A DNA stretch of 64,000 bases, taken from Sulfitobacter sp. JL08 (lineage in GTDB: Bacteria; Pseudomonadota; Alphaproteobacteria; Rhodobacterales; Rhodobacteraceae). The position numbers and the translations under genes are program-made. Numbering within the stretch: position 1 is the stretch's first letter; the number at the start of each line of letters is the position of its first letter. The stretch spans positions 2,418,001 through 2,482,000 of the forward strand of contig NZ_CP025815.1 in the NCBI RefSeq assembly GCF_003352045.1, given 5' to 3'. A model generated the notes under the pieces. The model saw only the letters and a list, made by a program, of their open reading frames with translations. It ran no database searches and was not told where the DNA came from. Of the stretch, positions 23,966 through 33,150 are shown one piece after another.

Positions 23966-24883
23966 ATGGCGATGCTGGATGGAAAAGTTGCACTTGTGAC
24001 TGGCGCTAGCCGCGGTGTTGGGCGAGGGATCGCGATCGGGTTGGCGCGTGAGGGGGCGAGAGTCGTGCTTGCGGCGCGGACGAAGTCAGCCTCCGACACC
24101 AGACGGATCGACGGGGATGGCGCTATCGTCAGCGGGTCGCTCGAGGAAACGCTTGATCAAATTGCTGCGGAGGGCGGAAGCGGTCATGCGGTCGCCTGCG
24201 ACCTGAGCGAGGCTTCGGCCGTTAAAGACCTGGTTGGCGAGACATTGAACCAGTTCGGGCGCATCGACATCTTGGTTAACAACGGCCAGCCGCAGAGCAT
24301 CCTGACCGGACGCTTTTGGGAAATGCCAGCGACAGCGTTCGATGATCAGATGTCGGTTGGCGCCAGATCATATTTTCTCGCTGCTCACGCAGCCGTCCCC
24401 ACTATGATCCGGCAGGGTGGCGGCTGTATCGTGAACATATCGTCGCCCGGCGCATGTTTCGACTTTTTCAGCGCGGCCTATTCCATCACTCGTGCAGCGG
24501 CTGACCGGATGACCCAGGCATTCGCTGCTGATCTGGTCGGCACCGGCGTGAGGACATATTCTCTGTGGCCATCATTCATTCGAACGGAGCGGGTAATAAT
24601 GGCCGTCTCGGGAGATTCCGCTGGTTTCCAGATGCCTCCTGATTTCAATCCCATGACGCAAGCAAATTCGCCGGAAGTCGTAGGGCTCGCCGTTGCACAT
24701 TTGGCTGCCGACACTGATGAGTCCGATCGCAATGGCACGGCCCTTACCCTCTTCGACGCTTCAGAGATCTATGGTTTCAAAGACTATGATGATCAGGCCG
24801 TTTTACCGCACGCATCGGTGGCAAATGCGGTCAAGACGCGTGGGTCGGTCGCGCCGCTTGTCTTTGCCAAGATGATGAAGTGA
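23966..24883 (+). CDS. short-chain dehydrogenase/reductase (SDR)
   Basis: 305 residues from the ATG at 23966 (GAAGGAGAGAACG upstream). Rossmann nucleotide-binding motif VALVTGASRGVGRGIA, then LVNNG and the catalytic Ser in VNISSPGACF (S159). The active-site Tyr is in SAAYSITRAAADRM (Y172), but the invariant YxxxK lysine is an arginine (R176). The layout resembles DHRS1-like SDRs (about 300 residues, C-terminal extension ending FAKMMK). NAD(P)-dependent oxidoreduction is expected but may be altered by the K-to-R change. The promoter region is shared with the divergent winged-helix/hydrolase protein. Confidence 0.88.
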   Translation: MAMLDGKVALVTGASRGVGRGIAIGLAREGARVVLAARTKSASDTRRIDGDGAIVSGSLEETLDQIAAEGGSGHAVACDLSEASAVKDLVGETLNQFGRIDILVNNGQPQSILTGRFWEMPATAFDDQMSVGARSYFLAAHAAVPTMIRQGGGCIVNISSPGACFDFFSAAYSITRAAADRMTQAFAADLVGTGVRTYSLWPSFIRTERVIMAVSGDSAGFQMPPDFNPMTQANSPEVVGLAVAHLAADTDESDRNGTALTLFDASEIYGFKDYDDQAVLPHASVANAVKTRGSVAPLVFAKMMK

Positions 24884-25481
24884 TGGCGGCAACGGAGAAC
24901 TCAGCGGCGTCGCGGCCGCTGACAATGGTCAACTGGCGAAGGTCTGCATCGTCCCGCGTTGCGGTCATAGACGAATTTTTGACGACCGTCCGCTATCGCC
25001 CGAACCGGTCATTGACAGCAGAAAATTTGGTTTTTCGCGAACGAACGACCGCTGAGCGGCGCTTAGCCGTCATCTGAGAAAAACAGTCGGATGACCGAGT
25101 CGAGCCCAAAACAACTAATGCTGCATAATGTCTGAAAAGCAGTGGAGAGCGAAAAACCGGCATTGGTATTGGTGAGCACATTGGTGCGATGCGCTGTTGC
25201 ATCGTCACAATACTATCCAGTTCCCAACAGGCGAAATTCTTTGGCCAGACAGGTTCGAGTTGAGGCAGTTTACAACTCTAATGGAGAAGCCTGAATGAGC
25301 TGAGTTTTAATTACAAAGTATTGTGATAGGCAGCGGCTTTGTTGAAAAGGGTGACCTATGGTTATCGAAGGAAATCTCCAAGCTACGTCACAATTTGCTT
25401 TTCAGAACAAATTACCTTCCTTTCACGCCATAATTTTCGAATTATATCATACATATAAAGGGTTTTTACATAACTAAATTC
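24884..25481. other. intergenic region between convergent genes, with a dispersed repeat
   Basis: The repeat copy at 24951-25107 occupies the left part. The remainder to 25481 is AT-richer toward the end (25370-25480) and shows no supported gene, RNA or strong terminator. Confidence 0.55.
24951..25107 (+). repeat. dispersed intergenic repeat, second subfamily, copy D
   Basis: Starts GTCCCGCGTTGCGGTCATAG and ends GATGACCGAGTCGAGCCC. It shares the final GAGAAAAACAGTCGGATGAC block with copy E at 41581-41736 and, more distantly, with copies A-C. Confidence 0.8.
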
Positions 25482-26417
25482 TTAAGCGCCAAGTCCCAAT
25501 ATCCCTTCCGATCTTGCCGGAAGAATGTTGGAAATTTCACGGCAAATCGCTTCGACGGTAGGTTTGAGGTTCTCAAATTCCTTTGTTTTCAATCTTAGCA
25601 TTGTTATCTCCAGCGACGAGGATGGAAATCCCAGATGATCAATTCTGACCAACGTTCCATTTTCCAAGTCGTCTGATGTGGTGATGCCAGGAAGCCAACC
25701 GCAACCCAGCCCGCAGCGAATGCCTGCCAGAATGGATTGTGTCAGGCCTGAAACCAGTTTCATCGACACTTTGTAAGGAAGTTGCGGCAAAAGCGATGAG
25801 CGCATCAGATCACCCATGAAAATCTCGGGCGGGTAGCAGACCAGCGGAATGGATCGATTACTGGCGATCATCTCTTTCAGTTCGGGCAGCCAATACGCGG
25901 CACAAACAGGGATGAAGCTGTCAAATCCAATGCTTGTGCGCTGCACCAGATCCTTGGGCGGGTCCAGCCGTTTGGTTTCGGTTTCATAGCAGATCATCGC
26001 GGCGACCTCTTCGGTCATCAGCATCTGAAAACAGATTTCAAGGTTGGCGGATCTAAGGCGAATGTCATGCGCTGCCATCACATCGCCCAGTGCCTTGAGG
26101 GCGCGGGGCAAGATGTTGGCCGAAATTGAGTGTAGCGCTGCAATCCTGATCAGCTGGGTCGGTTCATTGGCAAACGCGTCCTCCAGCTGATTAAGGCTGA
26201 CCAGCGTGGTTTCAAGTTCAAGCTGAAGCGACCGTAAATGGAAGGTTGGCCCGGAGGGTCGTTTGCTTCGGTCGACGAGCATCACCTTAAGTTTGTATTC
26301 AAGTGCCTGAAGGCGTCGCGAATAGGCTGATTGCGATGCGTTGCGGGTTTGGGCCGCCAGTGTGACGCTTTGGGTGCGGATCAATGCCAGCAAATCAAGA
26401 ATGGAATTTCTGTCCAT
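25482..26417 (-). CDS. LysR-family transcriptional regulator
   Basis: 311 residues. N-terminal winged helix: LALIRTQSVTLAAQTRNASQ, then SAYSRRLQALEYKLKVMLVD with the linker helix that follows in LysR proteins; the effector domain spans about residues 90-300 (IRIAALHSISANILPRAL, then GLTQSILAGIRCGLGCGWLP). The DNA-binding part is somewhat divergent. It is divergent to the glutamate/aspartate-type importer and separated from it by 182 bases that hold a 22-bp palindrome near its own start, so it probably regulates the importer and itself. Confidence 0.85.
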   Translation of the reverse strand: MDRNSILDLLALIRTQSVTLAAQTRNASQSAYSRRLQALEYKLKVMLVDRSKRPSGPTFHLRSLQLELETTLVSLNQLEDAFANEPTQLIRIAALHSISANILPRALKALGDVMAAHDIRLRSANLEICFQMLMTEEVAAMICYETETKRLDPPKDLVQRTSIGFDSFIPVCAAYWLPELKEMIASNRSIPLVCYPPEIFMGDLMRSSLLPQLPYKVSMKLVSGLTQSILAGIRCGLGCGWLPGITTSDDLENGTLVRIDHLGFPSSSLEITMLRLKTKEFENLKPTVEAICREISNILPARSEGILGLGA

Positions 26418-26438
26418 GCGTCAGATATAGCATGCACA

Positions 26439-26460
26439 TATTGCATAATAAAATGCAATA
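26439..26460. promoter_or_regulatory. palindrome in the lysR-gltI intergenic region
   Basis: TATTGCAT - AATAAA - ATGCAATA: 8-bp perfect arms, 21 bases upstream of the LysR start codon. It fits the dyad expected of a LysR recognition site; function is inferred from position. Confidence 0.6.
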
Positions 26461-26599
26461 ATATCGCTTTTAAATCGCACAAGCTGCATACAAATTCAGG
26501 TTAGAAATCGTGCGGCAGACGTGAGCCGCTGTTTTCGTTCGCTTATTGGCCTTCTTTGGGGCAACATGAGTGAAAACAACAAAAAGGGAGTAAACAACA

Positions 26600-27487
26600 A
26601 TGAAACACGGCTTTAGAACACTTGCGGTGACGGCTATAGTGGCTGCGGGCTTTGCGGCACCGGTATTTGCCGATGCGGGCGACAGCCCAACGCTGAAACG
26701 CATTCAGGAACGCGGGGTCGTGAATATCGGCCACCGCGAGACATCAATTCCGTTTTCCTACATTGGCAGCGACAACGAGCCGATTGGCTATTCCATTGAC
26801 CTGTGTCTGAAGATCGTCGACGCGATCAAAGCAGAGCTGGGCGTTGAAGAACTGGACGTGAAATACATCCCCGTCACGGGACAGACCCGCATCCCGCTGA
26901 TTGCAAACGGCACGATTGATATGGAATGCGGATCAACGACCAACAATCTGACGCGCCAGTTGCAGGTCGAATATTTGCCAACGACCTTTATCACCGGCAC
27001 CAAGATAGCGTCAAAGGCGGGTTCAGGCATTACCGAGCTGGAGGACTTAGAAGGCAAAATCATTGGGTTGTCGTCCGGCACCACCAACGAAAAGGCGATC
27101 AAAGCCGCGATTGAGGCCGGTGGCCTGAATGTGGATATCGTGCCGGTGAAAGACCATAGTCAGGGCTGGCTGGCGCTGGAAACCGACCGGATTGATGCCT
27201 ATGGCTCGGATGATGTGCTGCTGTACGGTTTGATCTCAAAATCCTCTGATCCATCGGCCTATCAGGTCACGGGGCGGTATTTGTCGTTTGATCCCTATGC
27301 GCTGATGGTGCAGCGCAACGATTCCACCTTTGAACGTCTGGGCCGGGCCACCATGGCAGGGTTGATGCGCTCGGGCGAGATGGCTGAGATTTACGCCAAA
27401 TGGTTTGAGCCAGGACCGACAGGTATCAATATGCCTTTGTCGGAAACCTTGCGCACAGCCTTTGAAGTGCAGGCGCTGCCCGAGTGA
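26600..27487 (+). CDS. gltI: amino-acid ABC transporter, periplasmic binding protein (GltI type)
   Basis: 295 residues with AAAGGGAG before the ATG. A signal peptide spans about residues 1-25 (AIVAAGFAAPVFA). The mature part is a family 3 solute-binding protein with the GltI-specific phrases GHRETSIPFSYIGSDNEPIG and NGTIDMECGSTTNNLTRQ, and EDLEGKIIGLSSGTTNEKAI. E. coli GltI binds glutamate and aspartate; the ligand contacts look alike, so an acidic amino acid is the likely cargo. First gene of a four-gene operon; a GC hairpin follows it, as is common after highly expressed binding-protein genes. Confidence 0.92.
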   Translation: MKHGFRTLAVTAIVAAGFAAPVFADAGDSPTLKRIQERGVVNIGHRETSIPFSYIGSDNEPIGYSIDLCLKIVDAIKAELGVEELDVKYIPVTGQTRIPLIANGTIDMECGSTTNNLTRQLQVEYLPTTFITGTKIASKAGSGITELEDLEGKIIGLSSGTTNEKAIKAAIEAGGLNVDIVPVKDHSQGWLALETDRIDAYGSDDVLLYGLISKSSDPSAYQVTGRYLSFDPYALMVQRNDSTFERLGRATMAGLMRSGEMAEIYAKWFEPGPTGINMPLSETLRTAFEVQALPE

Positions 27488-27504
27488 CCAGACGCTGATA
27501 CATC

Positions 27505-27530
27505 CGGGGGCGGGCGATGTTCCGCCCCCG
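27505..27530. terminator. GC-rich hairpin between gltI and gltJ
   Basis: CGGGGGCGG and CCGCCCCCG with an 8-base loop, 9-bp perfect stem. Without a T-run it probably acts as a transcript-stabilising or partial-attenuation element that keeps the binding protein above the permease level. Confidence 0.7.
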
Positions 27531-27554
27531 TAACGACATGCGCCGGGGGATCAC

Positions 27555-28277
27555 ATGAACTATAACTGGGACTGGGGCATTTTGTTCCGCGAGCCCTATT
27601 TGGGGTGGATCATATCCGGTCTTGGCTGGACGTTATGGATTTCGCTTTTTGCCTGGATCATTGCCTTTAGCCTGGGGTCGGTTCTGGGGATTTTCCGCAC
27701 CTCATCCAGCCCGGTGCTGCGCGCCATCGGCACGCTGTATGTTGAGATTTTCCGCAATATTCCCCTTCTGGTGCAACTGTTCCTGTGGTATTTCGTGTTT
27801 CCCGAACTGCTGCCTGATGATTGGTCGCGCTGGGTAAAGCGCGATATGCCGGCACCGGCGATGACCACCGCTATCATTGCGATCGGTCTTTATACGGCGT
27901 CGCGGGTGTGTGAGCAGGTCCGGTCGGGCATTGATGCCGTTGGTCTGGGTCAGCGACAGGCCGGCAAGGCCATCGGCATGACCGAGGTACAGGTCTATCG
28001 CCATATCCTGTTGCCCAATGCCTACCGCATCATCATCCCGCCGTTGACCAGTGAATTTTTGACGATCTTCAAACAATCCTCGCTGGCGCTGACCATCGGC
28101 GTGGTCGAGCTGACGGCCATGACACGCCAGATCGAGGAATACACATTCCAGGGGTTTGAAGCCTTTACCGCCGCCACCATCGTTTATTCGCTGGTGACAT
28201 TCACGGTCATGGCTATCATGCGCCAGGTTGATAGGCACACGGCGCTTCCCGGCACCTTTTCAAAAGGGGCTGCATGA
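27555..28277 (+). CDS. gltJ: amino-acid ABC transporter permease (GltJ type)
   Basis: 240 residues; GCCGGGGGATCAC precedes the ATG. It opens like E. coli GltJ (NWDWGILFREPYLGWIISG) and has about five hydrophobic segments, the motif TLYVEIFRNIPLLVQLFLWY, and the cytoplasmic EAA loop near ARVCEQVRSGIDAVGLGQRQ. It forms the inner-membrane channel with GltK. Its stop overlaps the next gene by four bases. Confidence 0.92.
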   Translation: MNYNWDWGILFREPYLGWIISGLGWTLWISLFAWIIAFSLGSVLGIFRTSSSPVLRAIGTLYVEIFRNIPLLVQLFLWYFVFPELLPDDWSRWVKRDMPAPAMTTAIIAIGLYTASRVCEQVRSGIDAVGLGQRQAGKAIGMTEVQVYRHILLPNAYRIIIPPLTSEFLTIFKQSSLALTIGVVELTAMTRQIEEYTFQGFEAFTAATIVYSLVTFTVMAIMRQVDRHTALPGTFSKGAA

Positions 28278-28933
28278 TGTTCGATCTTGATTTCTCGGTC
28301 ATCCCGGCAAATTCTGAATTGTTGTGGGAGGGTATGAAAATGACCTTCCTTCTGACCGGGCTGGCCATCTGTGGCGGTATCGTTCTGGGCACGTTTCTGG
28401 CGCTTTTGAGGATCGCCAAGGTTCCGGTGCTTCAGCATGTTGCGGCTGGCTATGTGAATTTCTTTCGCTCGCTTCCGTTGATTTTGGTGATCTTCTGGCT
28501 GTTCTTTCTGGTGCCGTTGATATTGGGGCGTCCGGTGGGCGCGTTTTCATCGGTGCTGGTGGCCTTTGTCATGTTCGAGGCCGCCTATTACTCTGAGATA
28601 ATCCGCGCCGGGATCAATTCGGTGCGCCCCGGCCAACTGGCAGCGGCGCGGGCCATTGGCCTAACATATGGGCAATCCATGCGCTATATCGTACTGCCTC
28701 AGGCATTTCGCGCGATGACGCCCATTCTGCTGACCCAGGCGATCATTCTTTTTCAGGATACGTCGCTGGTTTACGTTGTCGGCCTGCGCGACTTCCTGGT
28801 CAGCGCCGAGATCGTGGCAAACCGCGATCAAAAACTGGTTGAGATGTTCCTGTTCGTCGCGGTGGTCTATTTCACCATCTGTTTCCTTGCGTCGATGGGT
28901 GTTAAATATCTTCAAAGAAGGCTTGCCACATGA
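28274..28933 (+). CDS. gltK: amino-acid ABC transporter permease (GltK type)
   Basis: 219 residues beginning [20 protein letters not shown], as in GltK proteins. Four to five membrane helices, the family sequence [17 protein letters not shown], and the EAA loop [20 protein letters not shown]. It overlaps gltJ and gltL by ATGA at both ends, so it is translationally coupled. Confidence 0.92.
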   Translation: MMFDLDFSVIPANSELLWEGMKMTFLLTGLAICGGIVLGTFLALLRIAKVPVLQHVAAGYVNFFRSLPLILVIFWLFFLVPLILGRPVGAFSSVLVAFVMFEAAYYSEIIRAGINSVRPGQLAAARAIGLTYGQSMRYIVLPQAFRAMTPILLTQAIILFQDTSLVYVVGLRDFLVSAEIVANRDQKLVEMFLFVAVVYFTICFLASMGVKYLQRRLAT

Positions 28934-29658
28934 TTGAAATGTCATCCGTCAGCAAATGGTACGGTAAATTTCAGGTTCTCAAGGACTGCACGCTCAGCGT
29001 GGCAAAGGGCGAGGTTATCGTGGTTTGCGGGCCATCTGGGTCGGGCAAAAGCACGCTGATCAAAACTGTGAACGGGCTGGAGCCGATCAACAGCGGTCAG
29101 ATTACTGTTGCGGGAACAGACATCACCGCGCGGAGCACGAATCTGGATCAAGTGCGTTCAAAAATTGGCATGGTGTTTCAGAATTTCGAACTGTTCCCGC
29201 ATATGAACGTGACCGAAAACATCAAGCTGGGTCAGATCAAGGTGCTAGGTCGGGGGGCCAAGGAAGCCGAGGATAAGGCACTTGCGCTGCTAGAGCGCGT
29301 AGGCTTGTCCGAGCATGCCCACAAATATCCCTCACAACTGTCTGGTGGGCAGCAACAGCGCGTGGCGATTGCCCGCGGATTGGCGATGGAGCCAATGGCT
29401 ATGCTTTTTGACGAACCTACGTCTGCGCTTGATCCCGAAATGATCAACGAAGTGCTGGATGTGATGGTCGAACTGGCACAGGAAGGTATGACCATGATGG
29501 TCGTCACCCACGAAATGGGATTTGCCAAGAAAGTGGCCGACAGGGTTGTGTTCATGGATTTTGGCGAAATCGTGGAAGATGCGACCTCAAAAGATTTCTT
29601 TGGGGCTCCCCGCAGTGAGCGAGCGCAAGAGTTTCTCTCAAAAATTCTTAGCCACTAA
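28930..29658 (+). CDS. gltL: amino-acid ABC transporter ATPase (GltL type)
   Basis: 242 residues. Walker [14 protein letters not shown] (about 35-47), Q-loop [13 protein letters not shown], signature [14 protein letters not shown], Walker [15 protein letters not shown] and the switch His in VVTHEMGF. Length and wording match GltL/GlnQ importers. It energises uptake by the GltIJK complex from the cytosolic face of the inner membrane. Confidence 0.95.
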   Translation: MIEMSSVSKWYGKFQVLKDCTLSVAKGEVIVVCGPSGSGKSTLIKTVNGLEPINSGQITVAGTDITARSTNLDQVRSKIGMVFQNFELFPHMNVTENIKLGQIKVLGRGAKEAEDKALALLERVGLSEHAHKYPSQLSGGQQQRVAIARGLAMEPMAMLFDEPTSALDPEMINEVLDVMVELAQEGMTMMVVTHEMGFAKKVADRVVFMDFGEIVEDATSKDFFGAPRSERAQEFLSKILSH

Positions 29659-30081
29659 TATCTGTTCTATGGCCGATAAATTGCCGAAGCGGTAATCGGT
29701 GTGAGCGCAGCGAATTCACACATTGTCCGCAACTGAGACATCCGAGGCGTGCGCAGCGAACGACCGGTTTTCTGCGCTGCGGTCATTGGTGCGTTGCGCG
29801 GCGAATGGCGGGACCGAGCCCAAAGCGGTCACCGGTTTGTCCGATGCCGCCACGGTTGCAGGCGTAGATTCGATGAAAATAGCGTTCGAACTCGAATTTG
29901 CGCCAGTGACGCCGGTGACAGTAGCTCAGTCGATTTCGCATATAGCCAAAAGCCGTGGAGCGGTTATCGAGCAACCTTAGGACCTGACGCAACGTGTTGT
30001 TGAGCTGGATTTGGTGAATCCGGACTTTCCGGCGATACTGTTCACACAACTCTTTTCGCGGTGGCATTGCAGAGGTCCGGT
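29659..30081. other. intergenic region with a dispersed-repeat copy
   Basis: The repeat at 29724-29821 occupies the left half. The segment 29870-30060 carries a minus-strand frame with LDNRSTAFGYMRNRLSYCHR, which could be a decayed transposase end, but I could not assign a family. Confidence 0.4.
29724..29821 (+). repeat. dispersed intergenic repeat, short copy F
   Basis: Starts TGTCCGCAACTGAGACATCC and ends GGGACCGAGCCC, with the central GCAGCGAACGACCGGTTTTC block of the family. About 60 bases of the middle are missing compared with copies A and B. Confidence 0.65.
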
Positions 30082-31668
30082 ATGACGACAAGCACTCTTG
30101 AAGCACCCAAGGCCAGGTTCACGCCGCTCCGATGGCTTGGAAGAGGAGTTGGCCGGATTGCCATTCCGATCCGGGCCAAACTTTTGATTTCGTTTGTGAG
30201 CGTCGCAGGGCTCATGATCGTGCTCGCCTTGACCGGCGTGTCCGAACTACAGAAGGCCAATCAACGCACTGCCGACTTGATCACTGATCAAACAAAAATA
30301 TCTGGATTAACCAATTTACGGTACGTAATTCAAAAAGCGACGCAAGCCTGTATTTTTTTTTACGCAAGGAGCAGTAACAACCAGCTTGGTGCATCAACGA
30401 CATCCTTAAGCATAAGTCTGAGTCAAGCCCGTCAAATAGCAGGAGGCAACGCTTCTGGCGGCCCCAGATCTTCAAGATACGCGGATTATGAAACATCTGT
30501 TGAGATTTTGGGTAGGGTCAAACAACTCCGAGCAACTGGGAAGGAAATCACTCAGCTTTACTCGGCGGGAGACGTCAAGGAGGCCCGTGAATTACTCAGG
30601 TCAAACCTCATGGTGGGGCTGGGTGCTCTTGAGGCGGACGTTTCTCGGCTCGCATTTGACGTGCGACTGAAAATGACCAATCGGGCAAGGGTTAACGACA
30701 CCGCATTCGAGCGATCGCAACGTTTGGTGATGGGGGCGTCCAGCCTCGCCGTTTTATTGGCGTTGTTGCTCGGTTATTCAATTTCGACTTCGCTCAGTCG
30801 GCCCATTGAACGCATCCAAAGTGCACTTCTGGATATTGCTGACGGTGATTTCGACACACGGGTAAAAGTCACCAATCGGGATGAAATGGGCAATCTTGCA
30901 AACCGGGTAAACCGCACGGCTGAGCGTTTGGGTGTGCTTTACGGCGAACTGGAAACGGCAAATCAGCATAAGTCGCAGTTTCTCGCGAACATGAGTCACG
31001 AATTTCGGACGCCCATGAATTCGGTACTCGGCTACACCGAGCTTATTCAGGATGGGATCTATGGTGAGGTTCCAGAAAAAATTGCCGATCCCTTGGCGCG
31101 GATCGATGCCAACGGAAAAGCGCTGTTGACGCTGATAAACGACATTCTGGACGTGTCAAAAATCGAGTCAGGTCACCTCGATCTGCAAATTGAAGACTAT
31201 GAGCTTTCTGAACTGGTGGAGTCCGTGAAGGCCACTATCGATCCGCTTGTTTCGAGCAAGGGACTTAAATTTGAAGCATCGGTTCCACCTTCGTTGCCGT
31301 CCGGCCAGGGCGATCCGGCTCGCATCCATCAGATATTGCTGAATGTGGTCAGCAATGCCGTTAAATTTACCGACGAGGGGAGCGTGAAACTGGATGTAAC
31401 TTTCGATGAAGACCGCTTCAGTCTGGCGGTCAAAGATACAGGCCCTGGTATTTCAACGGACGACATCACCCGGATTTTCGGAGAGTTTCAGCAAGCGGAC
31501 AATTCCATCACACGGGCTGCGGGCGGAACAGGGCTGGGCCTTTCGATATCCCGCAAGTTAGCAGAGCTTCATGGCGGATCAATTGAAGTGGAAAGCGAAC
31601 TTGGAAACGGTGCTTGCTTTACTGTTTTATTACCGATCATTGCCCAAAAAACGGAGAGTACGTCATGA
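30082..31668 (+). CDS. membrane sensor histidine kinase
   Basis: 528 residues from the ATG at 30082 (GAGGT upstream); the frame is open from 30061. A first membrane helix (about 30-50, LLISFVSVAGLMIVLALTG), a periplasmic sensor region of roughly 170 residues with no recognised fold, and a second helix (LAVLLALLLGYSIS). Then HAMP (SRPIERIQSALLDIADGDFD), HisKA with phospho-acceptor H306 in NMSHEFRTPMNSVLGYTE, and HATPase_c with N box LLNVVSNAVKFTDEG, G1 KDTGPGIS, F and G2 GGTGLGLSISRKLAE. It overlaps the next gene by ATGA, so it surely pairs with the response regulator downstream. Confidence 0.92.
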   Translation: MTTSTLEAPKARFTPLRWLGRGVGRIAIPIRAKLLISFVSVAGLMIVLALTGVSELQKANQRTADLITDQTKISGLTNLRYVIQKATQACIFFYARSSNNQLGASTTSLSISLSQARQIAGGNASGGPRSSRYADYETSVEILGRVKQLRATGKEITQLYSAGDVKEARELLRSNLMVGLGALEADVSRLAFDVRLKMTNRARVNDTAFERSQRLVMGASSLAVLLALLLGYSISTSLSRPIERIQSALLDIADGDFDTRVKVTNRDEMGNLANRVNRTAERLGVLYGELETANQHKSQFLANMSHEFRTPMNSVLGYTELIQDGIYGEVPEKIADPLARIDANGKALLTLINDILDVSKIESGHLDLQIEDYELSELVESVKATIDPLVSSKGLKFEASVPPSLPSGQGDPARIHQILLNVVSNAVKFTDEGSVKLDVTFDEDRFSLAVKDTGPGISTDDITRIFGEFQQADNSITRAAGGTGLGLSISRKLAELHGGSIEVESELGNGACFTVLLPIIAQKTESTS

Positions 31669-32045
31669 CAAAGCGTATTCTTGTGATCGAGGATCAACCT
31701 GACAATCGCCGAATACTCAGGGATCTGTTGGGCAATTCCGGTTTTGTTGTAACCGAAGCCGAAAATGGACGGATTGGCGTCGAAATGGCCGTGTCAGATC
31801 CGCCCGATTTGATCCTGATGGACATACAGATGCCCGAGATGGACGGATATCAGGCCACTCGCGAAATCAAGGCGTCTGCTGCTGGTGACATTCCAATCAT
31901 CGCAGTGACGTCGTACGCATTGTCCGACGATGAAACCAAGGCACGCGGTGCCGGCTGTGACGGTTATGTCTCGAAACCCTTTAGTCCGCGTGAAATTCTT
32001 CGCAAAGTTATCGAATTCATTGGCGAAGCGAAGAGCGATGCGTGA
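31665..32045 (+). CDS. single-domain response regulator
   Basis: 126 residues, receiver domain only. Acidic pair in VIEDQPDNRR, phospho-acceptor D53 in LILMDIQMPEMDG, Thr in IAVTSY and Lys in YVSKPFS. Resembles DivK-like receivers. It overlaps the kinase before it (ATGA) and the cyclase-bearing regulator after it (8 bases). Lacking an output domain, it probably relays phosphate or acts by protein contact. Confidence 0.93.
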   Translation: MTKRILVIEDQPDNRRILRDLLGNSGFVVTEAENGRIGVEMAVSDPPDLILMDIQMPEMDGYQATREIKASAAGDIPIIAVTSYALSDDETKARGAGCDGYVSKPFSPREILRKVIEFIGEAKSDA

Positions 32046-33150
32046 TGTCCCGCTGATCCTCATTGTCGACGATCAACCCGACAATCGCTCGATACTCGAT
32101 GCCAGACTATCCGCCGAAGGCTACGAGACGGCGCAAGCGGCGGACGGTATCGAAGCCTTAGCAATGGCACGATCCAAATTGCCCGATCTCATTTTGTTGG
32201 ACGTGATGATGCCTTACATGGATGGGTTCGAAGTGTGTCAACGCATCATAGCGGATGAGACAATTTCATTTATCCCGGTTGTCCTGGTTACGGCGCGCGC
32301 AGACAAACAAGACATTGTGAAAGGGCTCGAGGCAGGGGCCAGCGACTATTTAACGAAACCGTTTAGCCACCCTGAACTTATTGCCAGAGTGCGTTCCATG
32401 TTGCGGATTAAGGCCCTTCACGACCGAGTAGAGCATCAAAAGGGCGAACTGGCTGAGTGGAACCGCGCACTTGAAGCGAAAGTTGACGAACAAGTTCGAA
32501 AAATCGAACGTACAAACCGGCTACGGAGATTTTTGCCAAGCTCGGTTGCAGATAAGATATTGGCCGGTGACGACGCGGGATTGCTCGCCAGTCAGAGAGG
32601 AAATGTCTCCGTCTTATTTGCTGATTTGCGCAATTTCACGTCCTTTTCGGAGAAGGCGGACCCCTCTTGTGTGATCTCTCTGCTGAATGCCTATCATTCC
32701 TTTTCCGGGCCGCTCATCGAGCATCATGAAGGCACGCTGGAGCGGTTTTTGGGGGATGGCATACTGGTGCTATTCAATGCACCGCTACCCTGTGACAGTC
32801 CGGTCGAAAAAGCGCTGGATTTGGCGAAAGACCTGCAGCGGGGTTTCCAAGAAGCTATCGCGCCATTTGTACCCGACGGCGAGCGGGTCGGGCTGGGGAT
32901 TGGGATTGCATTCGGGGGCGCAACACTTGGGTGCATCGGATACGAGCGTCGGTATGACTATGCAGCCATTGGTTCTGTTTCAAACATTGCTTCCAGACTG
33001 AGCGACATGGCGCTGGATGGGCAAACCTTGATTAGTGAAGACGCCATAAACACCGGCCAATTCAACGACCGCGTGGCGTTCTTTTCCACAATGAAATTAA
33101 AGGGATTCGATTTGCCAACCAGAGTTCACGAATTGTCGGTATCCATGTAG
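32038..33150 (+). CDS. response regulator with class III nucleotide cyclase output
   Basis: 370 residues from the ATG at 32038. Receiver domain 1-125: IVDDQPDNRS, phospho-acceptor D55 in LLDVMMPYMDG, YLTKPFS. A coiled-coil-like linker (about 125-160, HQKGELAEWNRALEAKVDEQ). Cyclase domain 185-365: VSVLFADLRNFTSF (metal Asp, D196), FLGDGILVLFNAP (second metal Asp), and IGSVSNIASRL. It links the upstream kinase to cyclic-nucleotide synthesis, the same layout as receiver-cyclases of the CyaC-like type. Whether it makes cAMP or cGMP is not visible by eye. Confidence 0.92.
   Translation: MRDVPLILIVDDQPDNRSILDARLSAEGYETAQAADGIEALAMARSKLPDLILLDVMMPYMDGFEVCQRIIADETISFIPVVLVTARADKQDIVKGLEAGASDYLTKPFSHPELIARVRSMLRIKALHDRVEHQKGELAEWNRALEAKVDEQVRKIERTNRLRRFLPSSVADKILAGDDAGLLASQRGNVSVLFADLRNFTSFSEKADPSCVISLLNAYHSFSGPLIEHHEGTLERFLGDGILVLFNAPLPCDSPVEKALDLAKDLQRGFQEAIAPFVPDGERVGLGIGIAFGGATLGCIGYERRYDYAAIGSVSNIASRLSDMALDGQTLISEDAINTGQFNDRVAFFSTMKLKGFDLPTRVHELSVSM

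Noticed and set aside
29783-30106. Minus-strand frame with a possible transposase-like end
   Set aside because: The wording does not match a transposase family well enough and overlaps the start of the histidine kinase gene.
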